From: Halolactibacillus sp051746745
GTDB taxonomy: Bacteria; Bacillota; Bacilli; Bacillales; Amphibacillaceae
NCBI GenBank assembly: GCA_051746745.1
Contig: JBNJFJ010000001.1
Coordinates: 1 to 64,000, forward strand
Length of the DNA: 64,000 nt
Reading direction: 5' to 3'
The notes beneath the pieces are model-generated. The model did not search any database. It was not told where the DNA came from and saw nothing but the letters and a program-made list of their open reading frames with translations. A program made the position numbers and the translations under genes. Shown piece after piece: positions 16,421 through 25,594 of this stretch. Within the stretch, counting starts at the first letter, position 1, and each line of letters begins with the position of its first letter.

Positions 16421-17044
16421 ATGACAAAAGTAACATTTACACAGGCGGACTTTGATGTTTTTACAATTGACGGTTTAGGTCCACGTATGCATGCGCTAAA
16501 AACCGATGTGCAACCAAAATTAACACAAGTAGGTGAGCGGATCAAGCAGCTACTCCAACCACAGATAAACGAGCCGCTCTACCTCCATGTCGCCAGACAC
16601 CAACGCCGAACTGTCAATCCACCGATTGATAGCTGGTTTGCGCTATGTACAAACAAGCGCGGCTATAAAAAACACCCGCATTTTGAAGTCGGTTTATTTG
16701 ACGACCGTGTCTTCGTCTATTTTGCTCTCATGCATAACCTACCTGACAAAGCTAAGTTAGCTCAGCACCTGATTGAACATCAATCCATATTCGACCAGCT
16801 TGATGCATCTTTTGTATTTTCACTGGACCATTATGACAAAGAAGCTCAATCAATTGATGTATTAACGCAACAATCACTCGGTTATTTGCGCAACACTAAA
16901 AAAGCTGATTTTTTAATCGGCAAACAACTTAAAAAACAAACTGTGATTGGTATTAATGGTGCTGATTTTTATCAATTTGTCATTGATACGTTTACATCAT
17001 TGTTGCCGCTCTATCATGAAATGATGCTTGCCCAAATTAAATAG
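16421..17044 (+). CDS. yktB: YktB family protein (DUF1054)
   Basis: With the start at 16421 (MTKVTFTQADFDVF) the product has 207 residues, the usual DUF1054 length. A frame open from 16289 would overlap the yktC promoter region. The conserved PPIDSWFALCTNKRGYKKHPHFEVGLFDD core is visible in pieces around residues 63-95. Structures of relatives show a compact alpha/beta fold; function unknown. It converges on yktA through a shared terminator. Confidence 0.88.
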   Translation: MTKVTFTQADFDVFTIDGLGPRMHALKTDVQPKLTQVGERIKQLLQPQINEPLYLHVARHQRRTVNPPIDSWFALCTNKRGYKKHPHFEVGLFDDRVFVYFALMHNLPDKAKLAQHLIEHQSIFDQLDASFVFSLDHYDKEAQSIDVLTQQSLGYLRNTKKADFLIGKQLKKQTVIGINGADFYQFVIDTFTSLLPLYHEMMLAQIK

Positions 17045-17048
17045 CTTT

Positions 17049-17089
17049 AGAAAAATGACCGCTCGCTTACTAGCGAACCGTCATTTTTA
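17049..17089. terminator. Bidirectional terminator between yktB and yktA
   Basis: AAAAATGAC (17051-17059) pairs with GTCATTTTT (17080-17088), with an inner TCGCT/AGCGA stem. The yktA stop codon (17070-17072) is in the inner loop. Confidence 0.85.
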
Positions 17090-17345
17090 TTTTTCGATCA
17101 GGTTGGTCTTTTACTTGTTTCATCGTTTGATATAACGAATATCCAGTATCTTGTTCAAAGGTCCGTCCAAGCCGTTTCTCTTCGCCAATAGAAGGTACGA
17201 CTGTTTTGAAGGCACGGTATTTTTCCATTAACTTTTTAGCTTCTACCGGTTGATGATAAGCTTTTTCTACTAAGTCTAAAAACTCAACGACAACAACGAT
17301 TTCTTCTGTTGTCCAATCCGTGTCAATCGGGAATTGAAAATTCAT
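17070..17345 (-). CDS. yktA: UPF0223 family protein YktA
   Basis: This 91-residue helical protein starts MNFQFPIDTDWTTEEI, a close match to the UPF0223 family pattern, with FEQDTGYSLYQ near the C-terminus. Function unknown. It lies between yktB and speA as in B. subtilis. Confidence 0.9.
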   Translation of the reverse strand: MNFQFPIDTDWTTEEIVVVVEFLDLVEKAYHQPVEAKKLMEKYRAFKTVVPSIGEEKRLGRTFEQDTGYSLYQTMKQVKDQPDRKIKMTVR

Positions 17346-17385
17346 TTTTTCACCTCATAATTTGCTAGCTATTTCAGCTAAACTT

Positions 17386-17394
17386 TGCTATAAT
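17386..17394 (+). promoter_or_regulatory. Extended -10 promoter of speA
   Basis: TGCTATAAT lies 46 bases upstream of the speA ATG and is a perfect extended -10 element. No good -35 is visible 17 bases upstream. Confidence 0.5.
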
Positions 17395-17439
17395 TCTTTT
17401 GTTTTACACTCAGTCTATTTTATTAAAGGAGCGCAATAA

Positions 17440-18912
17440 ATGCAAGCACATAACCGTACCCCCCTTTTTGATGGGTTACTCAAACATATAAATAATCATC
17501 CGGTTCCTTTTCATATTCCTGGTCATAAAAATGGTCAAGGAATGGAACCTACTTTTAGAGATTTCATTGGTAAAAATGCACTTTCAATTGACTTAATCAA
17601 CATTAGTCCACTTGATGACTTACATCATCCCAGCGGGATGATCAAAGAGGCTGAAGCTCTGGCCGCTGATGCTTTTGGAGCGGATTATACCCTTTTCTCT
17701 GTCCAAGGGACGAGCAGTCCAATTATGGCCATGGTCATGAGCGTATGTAAACCGGGAGATAAAATCATCGTCCCACGGAACATTCATAAATCAGTGACGT
17801 CCGCTCTGATTTTTTCAGGCGCAATTCCAATCTTTGTCCATCCTGAACTCGATACGCGTCTCGGCATTGCTCACGGTATCACACCGCTCTCTGTTGAACA
17901 TGCGATCCAGCAACATCCTGACGCTAAAGCGGTCTTTGTGATTAATCCAACGTACTACGGTGTCGCTGCTGATTTGAAGCGTATTGTAGATATTAGCCAT
18001 CAATACGCTATTCCAGTTCTTGTCGATGAAGCACACGGGGTGCACATTCATTTTCACGATCAACTACCTGCCTCAGCGATGGCTGCTGGTGCTGATTTAG
18101 CGGCAACGAGTGTTCACAAACTTGGCGGGTCAATGACGCAAAGTTCGGTGCTGAATATGCAAGGCAACCTTGTTAAAAAAGAGCACGTACAGTCGATTTT
18201 ATCGATGTTAACAACAACATCTACATCTTATATTCTGCTTGCTTCGCTTGATGCGGCGAGAATGTACTTAAAGACTGAGGGTCACGCATTAATTGAAGAA
18301 ACGATTCAACTCGCCGAATCATTAAGACAACAAATCAATCAACTCGATTATTTAGATTGCCCTGGTACGGATTTACTCGGGACCAACGCGACATACAGTT
18401 ACGACCCAACTAAAATTTTGATCTCAGTCAAACAACTCGGTTTAACTGGCTATGATGTAGAAAAATGGCTCCGGGAACATTATCAAATTGAAGTAGAACT
18501 ATCTGATATGTACAATATTCTTTGTATTATCACCCCAGGTGATAGCGAAGATACGATTCAGTATTTATTAACCGCCTTAACCGCTCTTGTAAAGGCGCAC
18601 CAAACACAAGCGTATGAGAAGAAAGTACAGGTCAGCGCCCCACCGATTCCAGTCTTACAAATGTCGCCACGTGAAGCTTTTTATAGCGACACAGAAGTGA
18701 TTCCATTAAAAGAGGCTACCGGACGTGTAAGTGCTGAATCCATTATGGTCTACCCTCCTGGCATTCCTATCTTCATTCCAGGAGAAATCATTAGCGATGA
18801 AAGCTTACGTTATATCGAGGCTAATGTCGCCTCTGGTCTCCCTGTTCAAGGGTTAGAGGACGAATCACTCGAAACGATTCATGTCATTAAGGAAATGCAA
18901 GCGATTCGGTAA
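17440..18912 (+). CDS. speA: PLP-dependent arginine/lysine decarboxylase family, likely SpeA
   Basis: This 490-residue fold-type I decarboxylase matches the short Bacillus form (no N-terminal wing domain). FHIPGHKNGQG (24-34) is the family signature, DEAHG (196-200) holds the aspartate contacting the PLP ring nitrogen, and SVHKLGG places the Schiff-base lysine at K227. A C-terminal domain follows from about 390. In B. subtilis the gene at this place beside yktA encodes arginine decarboxylase, giving agmatine for polyamine synthesis. Paralogues such as YaaO exist, so the substrate is inferred from synteny. speB/speE-type genes are not in the window. Confidence 0.85.
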   Translation: MQAHNRTPLFDGLLKHINNHPVPFHIPGHKNGQGMEPTFRDFIGKNALSIDLINISPLDDLHHPSGMIKEAEALAADAFGADYTLFSVQGTSSPIMAMVMSVCKPGDKIIVPRNIHKSVTSALIFSGAIPIFVHPELDTRLGIAHGITPLSVEHAIQQHPDAKAVFVINPTYYGVAADLKRIVDISHQYAIPVLVDEAHGVHIHFHDQLPASAMAAGADLAATSVHKLGGSMTQSSVLNMQGNLVKKEHVQSILSMLTTTSTSYILLASLDAARMYLKTEGHALIEETIQLAESLRQQINQLDYLDCPGTDLLGTNATYSYDPTKILISVKQLGLTGYDVEKWLREHYQIEVELSDMYNILCIITPGDSEDTIQYLLTALTALVKAHQTQAYEKKVQVSAPPIPVLQMSPREAFYSDTEVIPLKEATGRVSAESIMVYPPGIPIFIPGEIISDESLRYIEANVASGLPVQGLEDESLETIHVIKEMQAIR

Positions 18913-18926
18913 TTGACATTAAACCA

Positions 18927-18978
18927 TAAAAGGAACCATCCCTTTGTTCAATATAGACAAAGGGATGGTTCTTTTCTT
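18927..18978. terminator. Strong bidirectional terminator between speA and the deacetylase gene
   Basis: The near-perfect arms 18928-18947 and 18957-18976 are flanked by A and T runs, between convergent genes. Confidence 0.9.
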
Positions 18979-19862
18979 TAACTTGCGTCGTCGACACCTT
19001 TAATCGCTTGAGGATCAACGAACGTATAGCCTTTTTCTCTTAATCCTAACACAATCTCTTCTAAAGCATTTTTCGTCCATTCACGATCATGCATCAAAAG
19101 GTTTGCACCTTCATTCAAAAATTCGGTGTTCACCATAATATCCGCTAAAGCCTCAGAATCTTGGTATTGTTTTTCCCAGTCGTATCCATATGTCCAGTTC
19201 ATAACGACCATGTTTTCCTCTTCGGCAATCGCTAAAGAATCATCTGTATTTGCCCCAAACGGTGCCCGGAAAAATGTCGGTCTCTCGCCAATAATCTCTT
19301 CAACTTTATCATTGAGCGTGACCAATTGTTCCCGTTGTTCTGCTACTGAAATTTCTTTTAAATTAGGGTGATTGTATGTATGGTTTCCAATCGTAAAGCC
19401 TAATTCATGAATTTCCTTTAAATTCTCATGTTTTTCATCTGTTTCGAGGAAATGACCGTTCACAAAAAAGATGGCGGGTACGTCCAATTCTTTTAAGATA
19501 TGAGCCATTTCAACCGCGTGTTGATCTGGTGCATCATCAATCGTTAATAAGGCGACCTTTGATTCAACCTCATCAGTGAGGGGCTCAACGCGCCAATTCC
19601 CTTGATTGATTTGGTAAGTCACTTCAACCGTTTCTTCTACTGGTTCTGTTTCATTTTGTTCCACATCATCACCTGCTTCTGATTGATCATCATCAGATAC
19701 GTCTTCTTCCGGTGCCGCGTCATCAGTTGTTTCATCTGATGGTTTTACATCTTCTGTGTTGTCTTGTTGAGATAGATCCTCACTTGTCGTTTCATCTTGA
19801 CATGCTGTTAAGAAAATTAATCCAAGCACAAGTAAAAGACTCCATACATATTTCTTTTTCAA
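18978..19862 (-). CDS. Polysaccharide deacetylase lipoprotein (NodB domain)
   Basis: The start is best set at the TTG at 19862, six bases after AAGGGGGCG, giving 294 residues and a clean lipoprotein signal with lipobox LTAC. A frame open to 19886 would bury that ribosome site. An aspartate/glutamate-rich linker of about 70 residues follows, then a NodB domain. LTIDDAPD carries the catalytic and metal aspartates, HTYNHP the two metal histidines, and FFRAPFGAN motif 3. Likely a membrane-anchored enzyme removing acetyl groups from peptidoglycan or another surface glycan. The long acidic linker fits a halophile or alkaliphile surface protein. Confidence 0.88.
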   Translation of the reverse strand: MKKKYVWSLLLVLGLIFLTACQDETTSEDLSQQDNTEDVKPSDETTDDAAPEEDVSDDDQSEAGDDVEQNETEPVEETVEVTYQINQGNWRVEPLTDEVESKVALLTIDDAPDQHAVEMAHILKELDVPAIFFVNGHFLETDEKHENLKEIHELGFTIGNHTYNHPNLKEISVAEQREQLVTLNDKVEEIIGERPTFFRAPFGANTDDSLAIAEEENMVVMNWTYGYDWEKQYQDSEALADIMVNTEFLNEGANLLMHDREWTKNALEEIVLGLREKGYTFVDPQAIKGVDDAS

Positions 19863-19908
19863 AACTAACGCCCCCTTCTCTTCCATTATAAAACAGATCC
19901 ATTAAAAA

Positions 19909-19943
19909 AAACACCAAAATGAACGAATCATTTTGGCGTTTTA
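19909..19943 (-). terminator. Terminator of the pdh operon
   Basis: ACCAAAATGA and TCATTTTGG arms with a short loop lie directly after the pdhD stop. On the minus strand the hairpin is followed by TTTTTTTT. Confidence 0.85.
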
Positions 19944-19965
19944 TCATAATAAGTTAAAGGATGCC

Positions 19966-21375
19966 TTATTTCACAACGTGAATTGGTGTCCCCATAATAA
20001 CTTCAGCTGCTTCCATTGTAATCTCACCAAGTGTTGGGTGAGCATGGATTGTGAGTGCTAAGTCTTCTGCTGTCATACCAGATTCAATCGCAAGACCTAA
20101 TTCAGAGATCATGTCACTTGCGTTTGTACCAGCAATTTGAGCACCGATAACTAATCCGTCTTCTTCACGTGTAACAAGACGGACAAAGCCATCTCCACTA
20201 CCTAGTGAGAGCGCACGACCATTAGCCGCAAACGGGAATTTAGCTGCCTTAACATTGTAACCTTTTTCTTTTGCTTCTTTTTCAGTGTAACCCACTGTTG
20301 CAAGTTCTGGATCTGAGAAGACAACCGCTGGAATACCACGGTAATCAATTTCAGATTTATGTCCAGCAATAGCTTCAGCGGCAATTTTGCCTTCATATGA
20401 AGCTTTGTGTGCGAGTGGTGGGCCATCAACGATGTCACCAATCGCATAAATATTATCAATGTTTGTACGACATTGCTTGTCAATTTTCACGACGCCACGG
20501 TCTGTCATGTCAATACCCATTTCTTCAAGACCGATTTCTTTCGTGTTAGGGTAACGACCAACAGTGACAAGAACATAATCTGCTTCGATCGTTTCTTCTT
20601 TACCGTTTGCTTCGTACGTTACCTTCACACTGTCTTCTGATTCTTCAGAAGCTTTGGCCATCGCATTTGTAACAACTTTAACATTTTTCTGCTTCAGGCG
20701 CTTCTTAACAATCGTCGACATATCTTTTTCAAATCCACCTAAGATATCGTCCATACCTTCTAAGATTGTTACTTCTGTACCAAAGTTAGCATAAGCTGTA
20801 CCAAGTTCTGTACCAACATAGCCACCACCAATAACAACTAAACGTTTTGGTACTTCGTTTAAGTTTAACGCACCAGTTGAATCTAGGATACGCTTAGAGT
20901 ATTTAAATGATGGGATTTCAATTGGTGTTGAACCTGTCGCAATAATACAGTTATTAAAGATATATGTTTGTGAACTTGTTTCGTCCATGATACGCACAGT
21001 ATTTTGGTCAACGAAGTACACTTCACCTTTAACGATATCAACTTTATTTCCTTTAAGTAAACCTTCAACACCTGATGTTAATTTATTAACAACAGACGCT
21101 TTCCAGTTTTGAACTTTAGAAAAGTCAACTTTAACATTTTCAGAAGTAATACCCATTTCATCTGCACCATGAGCTTCTTCATAACGGTGTCCCGCTTGGA
21201 TTAATGCTTTAGAAGGAATACATCCAACGTTTAGACATACACCACCAAGAGCACCTTTATCAACGATTGTAACTTTTTGGCCTGTTTGAGCAGCGCGGAT
21301 GGCAGCTACATAGCCACCAGGTCCCGCACCGACAACAAGCGTATCTATTTCAATTGGAAAATCTCCTACTACCAT
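19966..21375 (-). CDS. pdhD: Dihydrolipoyl dehydrogenase (E3)
   Basis: This 469-residue FAD enzyme reoxidises the dihydrolipoyl arms of the pyruvate dehydrogenase complex using NAD. It shows the N-terminal FAD motif GAGPGG (16-21), the redox pair C47/C52 in GGVCLNVGCIPSK, the NAD motif GGGYVGTE, and the C-terminal HAHPTLGE with the catalytic His-Glu pair. It is last in pdhABCD, 6 bases after pdhC, and followed by a terminator. It may also serve other 2-oxoacid dehydrogenases. Confidence 0.97.
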   Translation of the reverse strand: MVVGDFPIEIDTLVVGAGPGGYVAAIRAAQTGQKVTIVDKGALGGVCLNVGCIPSKALIQAGHRYEEAHGADEMGITSENVKVDFSKVQNWKASVVNKLTSGVEGLLKGNKVDIVKGEVYFVDQNTVRIMDETSSQTYIFNNCIIATGSTPIEIPSFKYSKRILDSTGALNLNEVPKRLVVIGGGYVGTELGTAYANFGTEVTILEGMDDILGGFEKDMSTIVKKRLKQKNVKVVTNAMAKASEESEDSVKVTYEANGKEETIEADYVLVTVGRYPNTKEIGLEEMGIDMTDRGVVKIDKQCRTNIDNIYAIGDIVDGPPLAHKASYEGKIAAEAIAGHKSEIDYRGIPAVVFSDPELATVGYTEKEAKEKGYNVKAAKFPFAANGRALSLGSGDGFVRLVTREEDGLVIGAQIAGTNASDMISELGLAIESGMTAEDLALTIHAHPTLGEITMEAAEVIMGTPIHVVK

Positions 21376-21381
21376 ATTAGA

Positions 21382-22965
21382 TTACGCCTCCATCATGATT
21401 AATTGTGGATCGTTTAATAAACGCTTCACTTGATTTAATGCAAATTGAGCAGTTGCACCGTCAACAATACGGTGGTCAAAACTTAATGAAAGTGCGAGTA
21501 CTGGTGCGACAACAATTTCACCGTCTTTAACGACTGGTTTCTCTTGAATGCGACCAATACCAAGAATGGCTACTTCAGGGAAGTTAATAACTGGTGTAAA
21601 CCATTGTCCACCAGCTGAACCGATGTTTGTGATTGTGCAACCAGAACCTTTCATTTCATCAGCCGCTAACTTACCGTCTTGAGCTTTCTTCGCTAATTCA
21701 TTGATGTTTTTAGAAATTTCAAAGATTGATTTTGTATCAGCATTTTTAACTACTGGTACAAGTAAACCTTTATCAGTATCTGCCGCAATACCAATGTTGT
21801 AGTAATGCTTGTAGATAATTTCATCTGTATTTTCATCAATTTCAGCATTTAATACTGGGAATTGTTTTAATGCAGAAACAAGTGCTTTTACAACGTACGG
21901 TAAGTACGTTAACTTGATGTCTTTTTCTTGTGCCACCGGCTTGAATTTCTTACGGTGGTTAACAAGTTCTGTCACATCCACTTCATCGTGTAACGTTACG
22001 TGAGGTGCTTTGTGTTTAGAGTTAACCATTGCGTTTGCAATTGCTTTACGGATACCAGACATTTTCTCGCGCGTTTCTGGTAAATCACCGGTTGAAGCAG
22101 CCGCAGCTTGTGCTTTAGGCGCTGATTTTGTTTCAGCTTTTTCTTCAGACTTCGCTTCTGGCGCAGCTTCTTTAGCTGGTTCTGTCGCAGGAGCTTGATC
22201 GCCACTTAAGTAAGCTTCAACATCAGCTTTAACAACGCGGCCATTTTTACCTGAACCTTGTACTTGGGTAATATCAATATCGTTGTCACGAGCAAATTTA
22301 CGGACAGATGGCATCGCAATTACTGTACCACCAGCGATTGGCACCTTCTTCTCTGATTTTTCTTCTTGTTTTGGCGCTTCTTGTTTTGGTGCTTCTTCAG
22401 TTGCTTCGGCTTCATGTCCTTCAGCAAAGATTGACACGAGTGTTTCGCCTACAGTTGCAACCACACCTTCACCTACGTGTACTTCTTTTACGGTACCACT
22501 TACAGGTGATGGGATTTCTACTACTGATTTATCATTTTGTACTTCACATAGTACATCATCTTCATTGATTTCATCGCCAGCTTTAACAAACCACTTAACG
22601 ATTTCACCTTCATGAATCCCTTCGCCGATGTCAGGTAACTTAAATTCAAAGACACCTTGTGACGCTGGTGCATCATTTTCAGCAGGTGCTGCTTCCGCTG
22701 ATTCTTCAGAACCAGCATCTTCATAACCTTCTGCATCGATTGTTACAAGTGTTTCACCAACAGTTGCAACCACACCTTCACCTACGTGTACTTCTTTTAC
22801 GGTACCACTTACAGGTGATGGGATTTCTACTACTGATTTATCATTTTGTACTTCACATAGTACATCATCTTCATTGATTTCATCGCCGGCTTTAACAAAC
22901 CATTTGACGATCTCGCCTTCATGGATACCTTCACCGATATCAGGCAATTTAAATTCAAAAGCCAT
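21382..22965 (-). CDS. pdhC: Dihydrolipoamide acetyltransferase (E2) with two lipoyl domains
   Basis: This is the 527-residue core of the pyruvate dehydrogenase complex. Two almost identical lipoyl domains (1-80 and 104-183) carry lipoyl lysines K43 and K146 in NDKSV. Alanine-, proline- and glutamate-rich linkers follow, then a peripheral-subunit-binding domain (216-252) and the catalytic domain (~295-527) with SFDHRIVDG. B. subtilis E2 has a single lipoyl domain; two also occur in other bacteria. The DNA of the two lipoyl domains shares 128 identical bases, which points to a recent duplication or gene conversion. Confidence 0.96.
   Translation of the reverse strand: MAFEFKLPDIGEGIHEGEIVKWFVKAGDEINEDDVLCEVQNDKSVVEIPSPVSGTVKEVHVGEGVVATVGETLVTIDAEGYEDAGSEESAEAAPAENDAPASQGVFEFKLPDIGEGIHEGEIVKWFVKAGDEINEDDVLCEVQNDKSVVEIPSPVSGTVKEVHVGEGVVATVGETLVSIFAEGHEAEATEEAPKQEAPKQEEKSEKKVPIAGGTVIAMPSVRKFARDNDIDITQVQGSGKNGRVVKADVEAYLSGDQAPATEPAKEAAPEAKSEEKAETKSAPKAQAAAASTGDLPETREKMSGIRKAIANAMVNSKHKAPHVTLHDEVDVTELVNHRKKFKPVAQEKDIKLTYLPYVVKALVSALKQFPVLNAEIDENTDEIIYKHYYNIGIAADTDKGLLVPVVKNADTKSIFEISKNINELAKKAQDGKLAADEMKGSGCTITNIGSAGGQWFTPVINFPEVAILGIGRIQEKPVVKDGEIVVAPVLALSLSFDHRIVDGATAQFALNQVKRLLNDPQLIMMEA
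22451..22887 (-). repeat. 128-base exact repeat within pdhC (tandem lipoyl domains)
   Basis: 22451-22578 and 22760-22887 are identical over 128 bases, offset by 309 bases (103 codons). Synonymous positions are also identical there, while the sequence on both sides diverges at third positions. Confidence 0.92.
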
Positions 22966-23004
22966 TATAGCTAACCTCCTTGGTTAATTCATCCGTTCAT
23001 CTTA

Positions 23005-23982
23005 TTAGTAATTAATTGCTTCGTTTGCTTTATTCACAATATCTTTGTGGTTTGGTAACCATACTTCTTCCGCTTGTGGGAAAGAATAAACTGTATCTGG
23101 TGCTGTTACACGAAGAACAGGTGCTTCTAAATGTAAGATCGCACGCTCTTGAATTTCAGCAACGATTTGAGAAGCAATACCTGCCACACGTTGCGCTTCT
23201 TGAACAACAACTGCACGGCCTGTTTTCTTAACTGATTCAACGATTGTTTCAACATCAAGTGGTGCAATTGTACGTAAGTCGATAACTTCTGCACTCACAC
23301 CATTTTTCTCTAATTCTTCCGCTGCTTTCATTGAAGCTTGAACCATCGCACCGTAAGCAACTAATGTAATATCAGTACCTTCACGTTTAACGTTTGCTTT
23401 ACCTAATTCGACTGTGTACTCTTCTTCAGGTACTTCGTCACGGAATGAACGGTAAAGTTTCATGTGCTCTAAGTAGATAACAGGATCGTTATCACGAATA
23501 GCAGAAATCAGTAACCCTTTTGCATCATATGGATTTGAAGGGATGACCACTTTAAGACCTGGTTGTTGCGCCATTAAACCTTCTAAAGAATCCGCGTGCA
23601 TTTCAGGTGTGTGTACCCCACCACCAAATGGTGAGCGCAATGTGATTGGCATGTTAACTGTGTTACCTGAGCGGTAACGCATACGCGCCATTTGACCACT
23701 AATTGAATCCATAACTTCATACACGAAGCCGAAGAATTGGATTTCTGGTACAGGGCGGAAGCCTTGTGTCGCAAGACCAATCGCTAGACCACCAATACCT
23801 GATTCAGCAAGTGGCGTATCAAATACGCGATCTTCACCAAATTCATCCTGAAGACCTTCAGTTGCACGGAATACCCCGCCGTTTTTACCAACGTCTTCAC
23901 CGAAAAGAACAACGTTCTCATCATTTTTAAGTTCTACACGTAATGCATCAGTAATTGCTTGGATCATTGTCATTTGAGCCAT
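23005..23982 (-). CDS. pdhB: Pyruvate dehydrogenase E1 beta subunit
   Basis: This 325-residue subunit pairs with PdhA to form the thiamine-diphosphate decarboxylase. MTMIQAITDALR, LFGEDVGKNGGVFRATEGLQ and DTPLAESGIGG are typical, with the conserved catalytic region RSPFGGGVHTPEMHADSLE. It lies 3 bases after pdhA. A branched-chain E1 beta is possible from motifs alone, but operon context favours pyruvate. Confidence 0.96.
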   Translation of the reverse strand: MAQMTMIQAITDALRVELKNDENVVLFGEDVGKNGGVFRATEGLQDEFGEDRVFDTPLAESGIGGLAIGLATQGFRPVPEIQFFGFVYEVMDSISGQMARMRYRSGNTVNMPITLRSPFGGGVHTPEMHADSLEGLMAQQPGLKVVIPSNPYDAKGLLISAIRDNDPVIYLEHMKLYRSFRDEVPEEEYTVELGKANVKREGTDITLVAYGAMVQASMKAAEELEKNGVSAEVIDLRTIAPLDVETIVESVKKTGRAVVVQEAQRVAGIASQIVAEIQERAILHLEAPVLRVTAPDTVYSFPQAEEVWLPNHKDIVNKANEAINY

Positions 23983-23985
23983 AAT

Positions 23986-25068
23986 CTACTTCGACTCCTT
24001 TGCTTTATATTCTTCCATTTGTTCTTGTAAGTTTTGTGGAAGTGTTTCATACATATTGCCGATTAAGTCTGTTACTTTTTGTTTTGGAACACCGTCAGCT
24101 TCTTTAATCGCTGCTTTAATTTCTTCTTTCGCACGTTCAATTACTTCGTTTTCTTCTTCCTCAGACCAAATACCTTTGTCTTCTAAGAATTTACGGAAAC
24201 GTACAAGTGGATCTTTTTGTTCCCATTCGCTATCTAAGTCTTTCGTACGGTAACGTGTTGGGTCATCCCCTGCCATCGTGTGTGGACCGTAACGATAAGT
24301 TAATGTTTCAATAAGTGTTGGGCCTTCGCCGTTGATTGCACGTTCACGTGCTTCTTTTGTAGCAACGTATACAGCTAAAACGTCCATACCATCAACTTGG
24401 ATACCTTCAATACCAGCAGCAACAGCTTTTTGAGCTAACGTGTCTGCTTTTGTTTGCTTTTCAACTGGTGTTGAAATAGCAAAACGGTTGTTTTGAGCGA
24501 TAAAAATCGCAGGCGCATCAAAAGCACCAGCAAAGTTCATACCTTCATAGAAGTCACCTTGAGAAGTACCACCGTCACCAGTATAAGTAACAGCGACGCG
24601 TTTTTCTCCGCGCTTCTTCATACCAAGGGCAACACCAGCTGTTTGTACATACTGTGCACCAATGATGATCTGAGGGACCATTGCGTGAACGCCTTCTGGC
24701 ATTTGACCACCTGCGAAGTGGCCACGTGACCATAAGAAAGCTTTGTAAAGAGGTAGACCGTGCCAGATTAATTGTGGCACATCACGATAACCTGGTAATA
24801 AATAATCATCTTTCTCTAAAGCGAAATGTGAACCAAGTTGAGAAGCTTCTTGGCCGGCTGTTGGTGCATAGAATCCTAAACGACCTTGGCGGTTCAATGC
24901 GATTGAACGCTGATCCAAAATTCTCGTGTACACCATTCTTGTCATTAAATCTTTAAATTCGTCATCTGAAAGTTTAGGCATTTTTTCTTCATTAACTACT
25001 TTGCCTTCTTCATTCAGAATTTGAAACGTTGGGAACTGCTCTGCAAATTTTTCATTAGTACGTTTCAA
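23986..25068 (-). CDS. pdhA: Pyruvate dehydrogenase E1 alpha subunit
   Basis: The start is a TTG at 25068 with GAGGTG six bases upstream (360 residues). An in-frame GTG at 25098 gives ten more residues but leaves the ribosome site inside the gene. The thiamine-diphosphate motif GDGGTSQGDFYEGMNFA to AQNN is intact, and YGPHTMAGDDPTRYR is the phosphorylation-loop-like region near the active site. It is the first gene of pdhABCD, behind a leader of about 190 bases. Confidence 0.96.
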   Translation of the reverse strand: MKRTNEKFAEQFPTFQILNEEGKVVNEEKMPKLSDDEFKDLMTRMVYTRILDQRSIALNRQGRLGFYAPTAGQEASQLGSHFALEKDDYLLPGYRDVPQLIWHGLPLYKAFLWSRGHFAGGQMPEGVHAMVPQIIIGAQYVQTAGVALGMKKRGEKRVAVTYTGDGGTSQGDFYEGMNFAGAFDAPAIFIAQNNRFAISTPVEKQTKADTLAQKAVAAGIEGIQVDGMDVLAVYVATKEARERAINGEGPTLIETLTYRYGPHTMAGDDPTRYRTKDLDSEWEQKDPLVRFRKFLEDKGIWSEEEENEVIERAKEEIKAAIKEADGVPKQKVTDLIGNMYETLPQNLQEQMEEYKAKESK

Positions 25069-25267
25069 AAATCTCACCTCTTCCTTTCTTTTCAACACAT
25101 AATATTTTGATGTATAAGTTTCGGATTAAATAATGTAATCCGAGGTTAAATTGCACCTATCCTTACATTACCCTTTTTGTAAATAAATTAACCTTTTTTA
25201 AATCAAAAAAGCAAACTGTTATACTGAAGAGCGGTGAAACGATTAGTACAATTTTTTATCTGTCCTT

Positions 25268-25296
25268 ATCTTATCGCAATAATTGAATACGGTCAA
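25268..25296 (-). promoter_or_regulatory. Probable SigA promoter of pdhABCD
   Basis: On the minus strand, TTGACC (25296-25291) and TAAGAT (25273-25268) are separated by 17 bases. Transcription would start near 25262, leaving a leader of roughly 190 bases before the TTG start. Confidence 0.55.
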
Positions 25297-25383
25297 TCAC
25301 TTTGCTTTAAATACTTAACAATTAATTAAACTGAATGGTTTAAAAAGCGTTGGCTTGTGAACTGTTTCACTTTATTTTTCAAT

Positions 25384-25417
25384 CTGTATTACAAAACAAG
25401 TACACTGTGTAATACAG
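25384..25417. promoter_or_regulatory. Paired near-palindromic sites CTGTATTACA ... TGTAATACAG
   Basis: This is a perfect 10-base inverted repeat with a 14-base spacer. Each half (TGTATTACA, TGTAATACA) is itself nearly palindromic, a layout typical of two dimer-binding sites about 2.3 helical turns apart. It lies about 90 bases upstream of the pdhA -35. The regulator is unknown. Confidence 0.45.
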
Positions 25418-25492
25418 CAAAACATCGCAATCATCACATTCTTTCACTTTGTTAAGAATATCACATTTTTGTTATAGTATATCTTCGTTTGT

Positions 25493-25514
25493 AAAGTTAT
25501 AGTTAAATAACTTT
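25493..25514. repeat. Inverted repeat AAAGTTAT-N6-ATAACTTT
   Basis: Perfect 8-base arms lie next to a TTGACA hexamer on the minus strand (25519-25514). No matching -10 was found at a normal distance. Possible operator or chance in A+T-rich DNA. Confidence 0.35.
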
Positions 25515-25594
25515 GTCAACTTTTTTAAAGTTCTATTTTTAAATATTTTCAGATAAATTTCACGTTGATTATTTTTCATTTAACATCCCTTACA

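Noticed and set aside
22308..22877. Long plus-strand frames opposite pdhC rich in leucine, histidine and glutamine
   Set aside because: They are antisense shadows of the repeated lipoyl-domain DNA, appear twice because that DNA is repeated, and have no ribosome sites.
25493..25519. TTGACA at 25519-25514 as the main pdhA promoter
   Set aside because: No acceptable -10 lies 16-18 bases downstream on the minus strand; the pair at 25296/25268 is better.
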